From contig MBPM02000019.1 of NCBI GenBank assembly GCA_001695595.3, positions 682,001-746,000 of the forward strand: DNA of 64,000 nucleotides, read 5' to 3'. A program made the translations under genes and the position numbers. Within the stretch, counting starts at the first letter, position 1; each line of letters begins with the position of its first letter. A model generated the notes under the pieces. That model was not told where the DNA came from and ran no database searches. It saw only the letters and a program-made list of their open reading frames with translations. Below, piece after piece: positions 55,624-64,000 of the stretch. Origin of the DNA: Plasmopara viticola (Eukaryota; Oomycota; Peronosporomycetes; Peronosporales; Peronosporaceae).

Positions 55624-58600
55624 TGCTGGTCGAGGCGTCAATTCTCCAACACTCCCACTCGACTCGTCAGCATTTGGCGACTTGATGCCCAAATTGTTCC
55701 GGAGATTTTGAAACTGCACAGCGCTGATTGGCTTGGTCATCATGTCGGCCATCATGTCGTTTGTTGAGCAATACTGCAACACCACTTGGCCATCTTCTAC
55801 CTTTTCACGAACAAAATGATAACGAATGTCGATGTGCTTGGTGCGCTTGTGAAATTCCGGGTTCTTGGCCAATGCAATGGAGCCCTGATTGTCCTCGTAA
55901 ACTGTAACCGCTTCATTAGTTGTCAACTCACCCAATTCGCACAAGAAAGCCTTTAGCCATATAGCCTCTTGTGTTGCCTCCGACAACGCCATGTATTCAG
56001 CTCTAGTAGATGACAGCGCCACCGTACGTTGCTTCTTGCTTCTCCAGCTGATGCATCTGCCGTTTATCATAAATGCATAGCCGCTCGTGCTTCTTCTTGT
56101 TGCAATATCTCCAGCCCAATCTGCATCCGTGAAACCTCGAAGTCCATCATCGCAGCTCGGTTGGTATTCAATACCATGTGTCCTTGTCCCTTTAATGTAC
56201 CTGAAGACCCGCTTGAGCGCTTGCCAATGAGTAGGACATGGATCTGCCACAAACTGGCTGAGTACTCCCACTGCTGCCGCGATGTCTGGTCGAGTATATA
56301 CCATGAGATACATGATGCACCCCACTGCATTTCGATAGGGGCCTCCAGCCATGGTCACGCAACCGTCGTCACACATATTCTTTGTCAGTTTGAGGCCCGG
56401 ATCTTGAGGTGTCTTGACCGGGTTACTGGCATCCATCTTAAAATTGTGCAAAATGTCACTTGCATTTTTATTCTGTCGCATCGAAATAACTCCACTTGTC
56501 TTGTCTTGCTCAATTTTAATTTCGAGGAAAAACTTGAGCTGGCCCATATCAGTCATCTCGAATCGATTACATAAAGCTTGCTTGGTATCTTGAAGAATCT
56601 TGATACTGCTGCTTGCGAGCACTAAATCATTAAAGTAAAGAGCCACAAAGATCATGGCTTGGTCGTTTCGCATCAAGTAAATGCAGTGGTCTGACTCACA
56701 CTTTTTGAACCCAAGCTTAAGCATGAACTCGTCGATGGTCTTGTTCCACATGCGAGGTGACTGTTTCAGGCCGTATAGTGACCGCTTGAGCTTGCAAACA
56801 AAATCCGGGCGCTCTTGATTCACAAAGTCGTCCGGTTGATCCATGTATATGTCTTCATCCAACGGTCGGTTTAGGAACGCTGTCTTGACGTCCATTTGAT
56901 ACAGTGCAAGGCTGTATTTGGCAGCAAGACTAAACAGGATCCGAATCGATGTGAGCTTCGCCACCGGTGCAAACTTTCTAGCATAGTCAATGCCGTACTA
57001 CTGTGAGAAACCTTTAGCAACAAGACGAGCCTTGAACCTACCAACTTCCCCGTCTTGATTCTCTTTGAAACGAAAAAACCCATCTGCATCCAATCGCCTT
57101 GCGTCCTTTTGGCAATGGCACAATCTCCCAAGTTTGATTCTTATGCAGGGACTTAACATCCGAGTCACAGGCTTCCTTCCACTTTACAGCGTCACTGGAT
57201 TCCATAGCCGACTTGAATGAAGTCGGCATTTCTCCCACTAAATCCATGACGTAGGTCGCCTCAACATTAAAGCAGTCTTGTGCTGCTGCAGACATCTCTT
57301 TAAGTCCACGACCTTTGCTGAAGATTGTATGCCGCTTAATTCTTGGAATTTCTGTTGCTTTCTCGAGCGATTCATATCGTTGGTGACGTTTCCTGCCCAC
57401 CTCAATGTCAACATCGGAAGAAGTTGCCTCTTCTTCTTGTGATTCTTCATCAGTTTCTTCGACATCTTCGAGGACAACCTCTTCATTGCAGTGATCACGC
57501 TTACCAGTATCAAAGACCATTTCCATAAACTTGGCATCGCGACTGACTAGCACACGACGAGTTTGTGAATCCTCAAAACGATACGCTTTTTCATGCTCGG
57601 AATAACCGATTAAGCGGCAGCGTACCGACCTTGCATCAAGTATAGTGCCTTTTTCTTTAAGAACCGTGACAAATGCGTGGCAACCAAACACCTTAAGGTT
57701 TGCCAGCAATGGCTTTTTACCGGTCCAAGTTTGGTGAGGTGACTTGTCGTGAGAAATTGCGCTTGTTGGACAACGATTTCATAGGAATGCAGCGGTCATA
57801 ACTGCTTCGCCCCAGTAAATTTCTGGTAATCCAGCGTATTCCATCATGCACCTCGCGCACTCAACCAACGTTCGGTCCATGCGCTCAGCCACTCCATTCA
57901 GCTGTGGTGTGTACGGCGGGGTGAACTTTTGAGCGATACCCGGTCACTGCAAAACTTGGCCATTCTGTGCGATGTATATTCTCCACGATTGTCACTGCGA
58001 AGCGACTTTACTCGATATCCGGTCTGCGTTTCAGCAAGCGCGACATATTCAGCAAACTTGGTAGAAACTTCGGATTTGTTGCGCAGCAAGTATACCATGC
58101 AAAAGTGTGATTTGTCGTCGATAAATGTGACGAAATATCGCTTTCCACTAAAAGTAGGCGTCCTCTTAGGGCCACAAACATCAGTGTGGATGATCTCCAG
58201 CACTTGTTTCGCACGTTTGGGCAATGACTTGATGTAGCTTGTACGCGTTTGTTTGCTAAGCGAACATCCGTCACACGCCTCCCACTGCTTAACAGACGCA
58301 ATGTCAATACCAGTTCCATCGTTTATCTTAACAATGGCATCCAATCCACTAAAGCCAATGTGACCAAGTCGAATTTGCCAGAGGTACGAATTGGTGTCTC
58401 CATGGCATCCCATCGAAGTTGTCACATTTGCCGTCTCAGCTGGAATTGGTGTCATGCAGAGCTTGAACAAACCCTTTCCTTCGCGAGCACCAAGCTGCCA
58501 TCGCAAACCTTTTGCATTTGCAAAGCAACCATCTCGCTCAAAGGTAACTGGTCCGACATCCTTCGTAAATCGGCCCACTGAAAACAATTTTCGCAGTACT

Positions 58601-58803
58601 TTCGGAGTGTGCCACACACTTGCAAGCACACCTTTCTTGATTCCACGTGGTGTTTGCATTGCCATAACTATGTCACCCGTTTTAACCGCTTGAACAATAC
58701 CGTCATCAGCAAGGTGTACGTCCACCGGAGACATGACCTTTAGTTGATCATATACTCTTTCGAGTACGTCATATGCTGAGTTGCACCCGAGTCTACCAGC
58801 CAA
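55618..58803 (-). pseudogene. Copia pol: integrase, reverse transcriptase, RNase H, broken
   Basis: Read in successive frames. 58803-57898 has the GAG-pre-integrase and integrase core (LWQIRLGHIGFSGLD, ACDGCSLSKQ, HTDVCGPKR, FVTFIDDKSHF, SLRSDNRGEY). 57709-57038 has the integrase tail and RT start (FGCHAFVTVLKEKG, KWKEACDSDVKSLHKNQTWE). 56964-55618 has RT and RNase H (QMDVKTAFLNRPLDEDIYMD, FTDADWAGDIATRRSTSGYA, LSSTRAEYMALSEATQEAIW, YEDNQGSIAL, KHIDIRYHF). Frame breaks lie near 58780, 57940, 57720-57890 and 57060, and an in-frame stop near 57000. The RT catalytic motif YVDD is YFND here (Asn codon at 56639-56641), which removes a metal-binding Asp. The frame ends inside the LTR start. Non-functional. 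Confidence 0.88.
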
Positions 58804-59657
58804 ACACTGCTTGACTTGGTAGCACTTGTGTCACCACCCACCGAAAATAGAATGTCGCTAGAAACATCTTCAACTTGTGCGACATTCGCACACTGTGGCC
58901 TTTGCCGCTCCGCATTATCATGTATTCGCGCGGGACACTTGGCAATCCAATGACCTTGTTCCTCACAGTAATGGCAAGATCCACTTGTCTTCGCCTGCAC
59001 AAGACGTCCTTTGCGCTTGTTGTTATCATTAGCCATGAACGCTTGCCCTTGGTTGTGTGCGGCTCCATCGATGCCGCCACCCTGTTCCTTGCGCTTTATG
59101 TCTTCATGTAGTACCCGAGACGTCACGAGATCCCACGTCAATGAATCAGCACGCGACTCTAGTGCCGTGATGAGAAATTGGTACGATTCACTCAAACTAC
59201 TCAGAAGCGTGATAACCAAGTCGTCCTCGCTAACCGGAGCCCCGATCGCATCAAGCTGCTCCACTAGTGTCTTTAACTTGTTAATGTGCTGAAGCACATC
59301 ATCACCTTCATCCATTGTTGCTGTCAGGAAACGTTGACGAAGAAAGAGTCGATTGGCGAGGCTCTTCTTCTCGAAATGTCCTTCGAGTCTTGACCATGCA
59401 TCATGCGCGCCAGTCGCAGAACGAACCAGTGGCAGCTGCGAATCTTCCATTGCGAGACAGATGATCGCAAGCGCCTTGCGTGACTTCCTCTTATAGGCTC
59501 CTTGGTCCAGCGAAGTGACGCATTGCTCCAACTTAATCTCGCCACTTGCCACGTCCCACAGATCTTTCTCCTCCAACACCATCTGCATCTCGAATTTTCA
59601 GTTGTGGAAGTTAATGCCGTCGAACTTGTTAATCCGGCTTGGCGTAGACGCGTCCAT
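58740..59657 (-). pseudogene. Copia gag and protease, broken by a nonsense codon
   Basis: Gag should begin at ATG 59657 (MDASTPSRINKFDG). A TGA at 59600-59598 replaces the Trp expected in the conserved gag start, leaving a frame from ATG 59588 that continues MQMVLEEKDLWDVASGE. It then shows the UBN2-type gag helices, a CCHC zinc knuckle (CHYCEEQGHWIAKC) and the protease motif LVDSGATQHMT. A frameshift near 58780 separates it from integrase. Confidence 0.88.
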
Positions 59658-59721
59658 GGTGGCGAAGGCAGAGTCAGGGGGCGGGAAGGCAGAGTCGGCG
59701 GGGCTTGGGCTCATAACCAAC

Positions 59722-59864
59722 TGGAAATGTTACTTGGGCACGAGTTAGCAAATTGCAAAAGTGAATTTATTTATAAGTGCTAATTTTAAGTAGTCATCAA
59801 GGGGGTTGCAGATACCGGTACTTACCGATATGTAGTTGCTGGTCGAGGCGTCGATTCTCCAACA
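59722..59864 (-). repeat. Copia 5' LTR and adjacent primer-binding site
   Basis: On the minus strand the LTR runs from TGTTGGAGAATCGACGCC at 59864 to a terminal CA at 59722, 143 bp. Two bases later a primer-binding site like that for initiator tRNA-Met, TGGTTATGAGCCC, lies at 59719-59707. The first 28 bp are repeated at 55651-55624 with one change, marking the start of the 3' LTR. The LTR length is inferred from the CA and primer-site position. Confidence 0.65.
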
Positions 59865-60130
59865 GTTGTGAGATCGACTTTGATTGTCAACAAGGCTTGG
59901 AATATTTTCCTCCAAAACCTTAAATTTAGGCCCAAATTATCATCTTATACGAGACAGTAAATACCGGTAGGGAACTGCCTTAGTCATGTAAAATTTACTG
60001 AGAAGGGTAAAGCTTACGGTAAAAATAGCACTAAATCCATGTTGCTACGCTTACTTCTTTGAATTTTGACTATATAGTTATTGACTATATAGTTACTTCC
60101 TATTTAATTTGGGCCAAATTTGTTGAAGGC

Positions 60131-60663
60131 ATGCCAATCCAGGAGCTGAAGACGGTGCTTCGGCTGCAGGCAAAGGTGGTGGAGGGTTTTGGTCGCGGAG
60201 GGAAGCAACTAGGCTGTCCCACAGCCAATCTCTCGAGCAAGGATCTAGGTGACCTACTCGAGCAATTACCCACAGGCATCTACTGTGGATGGGCCACGGT
60301 GGACGGCAAGGGTCCGTATAAGGCCGTCGCTAGTATTGGGTGGAATCCTTATTTCAAGAACAAGGTGCAAAGTTGAAGCGGGGATTGAAAATACTATGGA
60401 ATTGCTGACTACTAGCATCCCGCTACTATTTTGTCACTTGGTTGCAGGAGAAGACGGTTGAGCCGCATCTGCTACACACATTCGACGACGATTTCTACGG
60501 TGCGCAACTTAAACTTCTCATCAGTGGCTACATTCGTCCGGAAATGAATTTTTCGTCGCTGGAGTCGCTTATTAATGCTATCCAAGAAGACATTGCAATG
60601 TCAAATGAATGGCTCGACACGCCTGAAGGAAAGTCATGGTCGCAAGATTCTTTGTTTCAGTAA
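60131..60663 (+). CDS. RFK: Riboflavin kinase (flavokinase), two exons
   Basis: Phosphorylates riboflavin with ATP to give FMN. Exon 1 is 60131-60364 and exon 2 is 60448-60663, separated by an 83-nt GT-AG intron (60365-60447), giving 149 codons, the usual size of monofunctional eukaryotic flavokinase. Motifs are VVEGFGRGGKQLGCPTANL (nucleotide and metal binding, with the PTAN signature), TGIYCGWATVDG, SIGWNPYFKNK joined to EKTVEPHLLH, and FDDDFYGAQLKLLISGYIRP, followed by the C-terminal helix with SLESLINAIQEDI. The PTAN Thr/Asn and the catalytic Glu in KTVEPH are present. ATG 60131 is the first ATG in this frame. It is not fused to FAD synthetase or a phosphatase. It converges on the EamA transporter, with 77 nt between stops. 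The site of action is cytosolic by family inference. Confidence 0.94.
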
Positions 60664-60740
60664 CTTAGACGAAGTATGCTACGCTTTATTAGATGAGACT
60701 AAACCGGGTTGTCTATTTTTACCTGAATATACACTATGCT

Positions 60741-61649
60741 TTACTTTTTACCCATGACAATGCACGTAACACCAAGGACCATTAGCAAAATGCTGGGAAT
60801 TTTCTTGCGCAAATTCTGCTCTCGAAACAGAAAGCGCCCCATTAAAACGCTCCAAATACATCCTGATCGCTTGATCGCAATCACGTACGAGACGTCAAGG
60901 TGCTGCATCGCCGTGAGGTTGATGTAATACGATACGACACTAGTAAGACCTGCGAGGACGACGAATTTCCACGGAGTTTTTGTCTCGTGTCCGATTATGA
61001 CAGGAACTTTCTCACCGCCAATTCGCATTTTTTGCAAAATGTAGCTTCCACATGCTACAATTACTTGAATTGTAGCGCCATATACCAGCGGCGTGGAATT
61101 TTGTACGCCAATTTTGTCGAATGCGTTGGAAATGCTCCATAAGAATGCCACACAGATCATGTAAGTCGATCCTTTGCTGGCATTTGATGAGTCGATCAGC
61201 AGCTCCTTACTTGCCTGCTCCCTTTTGGCACTTTGTAGCCAAAAGCCACCCAAAACTGCAATGGTGATACCTAGTATACCAGATGTCGTAGGAATGTCGC
61301 CTAGCACGAGGAAGGCAACAATTACTAAAAATGCTGGTGTAAACGAAAGGAACGGAACTGTAGCTGACAACGTCGAAATTTGAATTGCTCGATTGTACAG
61401 GTAGCTGGTGATGATGTTGATAAATCCGCTGATACATACAGATGTCCAGAAGAGGTGATTTAGTGGCGGTAAACGACCTCCTATGTCTACAACGGCCCAG
61501 ATTACAAAAATCGGCGCTTGAATAAGTCCACGTGACGCAACAATCATGAATGGGTCCATAAATTTGGTCAGATGCTTGCGCAAAGGGTCACAGAGCGCAT
61601 TGACCACAGAGTTGATCACTGCAATGGAAACGCCGTACGACATGAGCAT
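60741..61649 (-). CDS. Drug/metabolite transporter superfamily protein (EamA type), ten transmembrane helices
   Basis: A single exon of 302 codons from ATG 61649. The protein has about ten hydrophobic helices in two EamA-like halves. The first half includes ASRGLIQAPIFVIWAVVDI, NIITSYLYNRAIQISTLSAT, VPFLSFTPAFLVIVAFLVLG and GILGITIAVLGGFWLQS. The second half includes ICVAFLWSISNAFDKIGVQN, VVLAGLTSVVSYYINLTAMQ, SYVIAIKRSGCIWSVLMGRF and ILLMVLGVTCIVMGKK. Family members export or exchange small metabolites or nucleotide sugars. The substrate cannot be read from the sequence. The C-terminus ends in Lys-Lys (MGKK), which may act as an ER-retrieval signal; this is an inference. It is divergent from MKKS across a 186-nt gap. 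Confidence 0.88.
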   Translation of the reverse strand: MLMSYGVSIAVINSVVNALCDPLRKHLTKFMDPFMIVASRGLIQAPIFVIWAVVDIGGRLPPLNHLFWTSVCISGFINIITSYLYNRAIQISTLSATVPFLSFTPAFLVIVAFLVLGDIPTTSGILGITIAVLGGFWLQSAKREQASKELLIDSSNASKGSTYMICVAFLWSISNAFDKIGVQNSTPLVYGATIQVIVACGSYILQKMRIGGEKVPVIIGHETKTPWKFVVLAGLTSVVSYYINLTAMQHLDVSYVIAIKRSGCIWSVLMGRFLFREQNLRKKIPSILLMVLGVTCIVMGKK

Positions 61650-61835
61650 TGCAGCAGCAACGTCGTGACAATGACGGCTTTGTTCAAGCCGACTGGGACT
61701 GCTCTGAAGGGTGTAAGAGTGTACTTGTAGCTGAATATTTTTGTCAGAGAGTCAGCAGCATTATGGCTGTTTAATTGATTTAATTGGTTAAAAAAGGGCG
61801 ATAGTCGATAATTACTCGCCTCTGTTGTATCACTT
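61650..61835. promoter_or_regulatory. Short bidirectional promoter region
   Basis: This 186-nt gap is the whole space between the start codons of the EamA transporter (-) and MKKS (+), so both promoters and 5' UTRs must lie here. No strong motif stands out beyond AT-rich tracts. Confidence 0.5.
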
Positions 61836-64000
61836 ATGGAGCAGCTGCATCGGAAAGACGTCAAGCGGCGGCTTATCGACGTTTGTAAAGATGTGATGAA
61901 ACTTGTGAGTGGTAGCTATGGTCCAATGGGAAAGGCACAGCTTCTACAGGCAAATGCACAGTGCAGCGACGCACTCACGATTACATCGATCGCTGAGCGA
62001 TATTTCGACAATATAAAGTAAGACGAAGGAGCCTTGCAGTGTGGTAATATTTATGGAAAGGTAGCACAGACTGGTGTGTCTAACGATAGTATTGCTCATG
62101 GTGTGCAGCGTAGGAAAGTGCCCAATAACCAACGCCTATGTACATATTCTAAAGAGCAAGGTGCGTTTTGATCATTACATTTGAATGCAATGTGAAACAA
62201 TACAATGACAAGGTGTGTACCGGTACGTGATTTCGTCGCTGCAGATTCGGAATCATAGTGACTCAGGACTTTTTCTAGCGGGCTTGAGCGCAAGGTGTCA
62301 GTAATGAAGCTCTGCACGATAAGAAAAAATGTTTGTCTTACTTGGTTTGAATGGTAGTATGCAGCTAGAAATACAGGATGGTAGTCTAGCACAGATTCCT
62401 CAAAGCACAATAAATAAAGGTAAAAAACGGTACTTTTGTTTGGAATGAAAAAACACTGACAATTGTCATATTTTAGGGCTGCAATTGGTGTTAGACTGGA
62501 GCATGCAATACCTCGAAGATCCAAAGTGTCCTGTTCGCGTGGCGGTGGATTGGAGCTCTACAACCTTGATATCTGCCGTAATACGGAGTATTGTAGCGTC
62601 TAAGGCGACTACAGGCATCAATGAGGAAAGTATGGATACAGTGATTATTCCTCTAATTATTCAAGCGTTCGTGAGCGTCTTTGGGTATGTCGTTGAGCAC
62701 CCAAACGAGAACATTCCGGTGCAACTTCTTTTTACTCCTAGCTTTGAGTCAATTGCCAAGTCAGAAGTTTGGAAGCAAACGATTTTTCTCGATTTCCTGT
62801 GGCCTACTTTCGGAAGATCCCAACACACTAAGCAAAATGTTTTGTCGCCGCCAATCTGCAACGCTCGCGTCGCCTTGTTCAATATTACGATTGAGCCGCT
62901 AGCCGATTCAGAGGAAAAAGACTCTTTTGATGGTACAAGCATTATGCACATAGGTTCGTCAGATGCTTTTCGACTCAAAGCCCTTCAAAAAGTCGGAGAT
63001 CAATTAGAGCGGCTGGGTGCGACGGCAGTGCTCTCGCAGAAAATCATCCCGACTTATCTGCAGACTTATCTGGCTACCAAGGGAATCTTCTCACTTGGCC
63101 GACTTTCCGCTGCCCGTATTCGTATGTAACATTCCGTAAAAAAGTCACAACATTAGAGATCAGTGTTGCTAATTTGTTACTGGTACATGTAGATGGCGTG
63201 GAGTTGCTTAGTGGAGCCACTATTCTTAGCGACTGGAGAATTGATGATAGTGTCGTAAGCCGCTCGCTCGGTTTCTTGTCTCTTATCACCACTCACACGC
63301 TGGGCAGAAAGCAATTTATTCGACTGCACCGTGAAGATCGCAGCAGTCAAAGTGTAGACAGCGAGAATGCTCATCCAGTAACGACTATCGCGATCGCTGC
63401 ACCGGACCGCTTTGCGTACGACGAACTTAGCCACGTGATCACTGTCTCATTGAAAATGCTAGCAAACTTGATCGATAAATCGGAGGTTGTCGCTGGTGCA
63501 GGCTGTTTCGAAATTCATCTCGCAGCTGTGCTTCGCCATCGAGCCAGTCAATTAATTACTATTCTAGAACCGAATGCTGCAGCCTTCACAAGTATCCAGA
63601 TGAACAAACAAACAAAAAGGACATTGCGTCAATTGAGCCAAACAATCACCGCTTTTGCGACTTGCTTGGAGGATATGGTTGGGCACTTGTGTGGAAGCCA
63701 TGCTCTCTTAATCGACCGCGCAGCGACGATCCATCAGGTCTGCGATGCAAATCGTGAGTCTCTCGCGGCGACAAAAGCGCTTTTGTGTGATGTTGCTTTG
63801 ACCAAGCATGACAAATTAGAACTTTTTGGCTGGAGCCCAACAAGTCGTTCCACGATAAAAGTGCTATCGTATGAAGTTCAAAATGAGAATCATAATCACG
63901 GCCAGGAGAGAGTTCTTGTTGATGCGCGCATTGTCGACAATCTGCAGTCCAAGAAAGATGCATTAGTGCTTGCGATAGAAAGCGTGTCGTCGCTAGCTCG
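61836..64000 (+). CDS. MKKS: MKKS/BBS6-type group II chaperonin-like protein, 3' end beyond the window
   Basis: CCT-like protein that in animals helps assemble the BBSome, which traffics proteins to cilia. Exons by phase are 61836-62017, 62109-62160, 62245-62289, 62365-62419, 62477-63121 and 63193 to beyond 64000. The N-terminus reads VCKDVMKLVSGSYGPMGKAQ as in chaperonins. Exon 3 gives IRNHSDSGLFLAGLS, matching the MKKS segment where true CCT subunits have GDGT, so ATP hydrolysis is not expected. Exon 5 has PVRVAVDWSSTTLISAVIRS, a close MKKS hallmark, then NARVALFNITIEPL and LERLGATAVLSQKIIP. Exon 6 continues with AGAGCFEIHLAAVLRHRASQ. The exon 3-4 junction keeps frame only with a GC-AG intron (GCAAGG at 62290). 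At least 540 residues are encoded here. Divergent from the EamA transporter. Confidence 0.88.

Larger units (their letters stand above)
55624..59864 (-). mobile_element. Ty1/Copia LTR retrotransposon, inactivated, 3' LTR nearly lost
   Basis: Minus-strand element with the order 5' LTR (59864-59722), primer-binding site, gag, protease, integrase, reverse transcriptase, RNase H, then a polypurine stretch (GAGTGGGAG) and 28 bp of the 3' LTR (55651-55624). The integrase-before-RT order defines Copia. The coding region is still easily read but carries a nonsense codon in gag, several frameshifts and an altered RT active site. It is much younger than the relic at 15391-18330, but it cannot move on its own. 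Confidence 0.92.

Overview
The window looks like nuclear DNA of a plant-pathogenic oomycete of the Phytophthora/downy mildew lineage. The evidence is short spliced genes (introns of about 50-90 nt with GT...CTAAC-like...YAG signals), an oomycete-style folate-biopterin transporter, a small secreted EER-type effector candidate, ankyrin genes of the type expanded in oomycetes, and Copia, SINE-like and MULE debris between compact gene islands. The exact species cannot be fixed from the sequence. Two cilium-linked genes (TBC1D31 and MKKS/BBS6) argue for a lineage that makes, or recently made, flagellated zoospores.

Layout. 1-5.4 kb is gene-poor. 5.4-8.9 kb holds a PP2C phosphatase (+) converging on an FBT-family transporter (-). 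8.9-18.9 kb is repeat country: two SINE-like insertions, a decayed MULE/FAR1 transposon, a perfect 26-bp-arm hairpin, a decayed tandem array of about 100-bp units, and a dead Copia element. 18.9-40.3 kb is the main gene island: TBC1D31 (+), a frameshifted ankyrin gene (-), UBE2S (-), a multi-pass membrane protein with a WW domain (+), a giant PX/EF-hand/DUSP/USP/CaaX deubiquitinase (USP32 type, -), a candidate secreted tail-anchored effector (+), and a ZNF598/Hel2 ubiquitin ligase (-). 40.3-55.6 kb is a second gene desert with SINE-like insertions and a striking 54-bp-arm hairpin. 55.6-59.9 kb is a recognisable but inactivated Copia element (-). 60.1-64 kb is a second gene island: riboflavin kinase (+), a DMT/EamA transporter (-), and, divergently, MKKS/BBS6 (+), which runs off the window.

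How the parts relate. Three ubiquitin-system genes (UBE2S, USP32-like, ZNF598) lie within 14 kb but belong to different pathways (APC/C chain elongation, membrane-anchored deubiquitination, ribosome quality control), so the clustering is probably coincidental. The arrangement of compact housekeeping islands, transposon-filled gaps and an effector candidate beside a SINE-like insertion fits the two-speed genome picture described for oomycetes. The most interesting items are the effector candidate at 37395-37799, two SINE-like families defined here by internal comparison and target-site duplications, the long hairpins (especially 55123-55237, which sits exactly at the breakpoint of a truncated SINE-like copy), and a probable GC-AG intron in MKKS.
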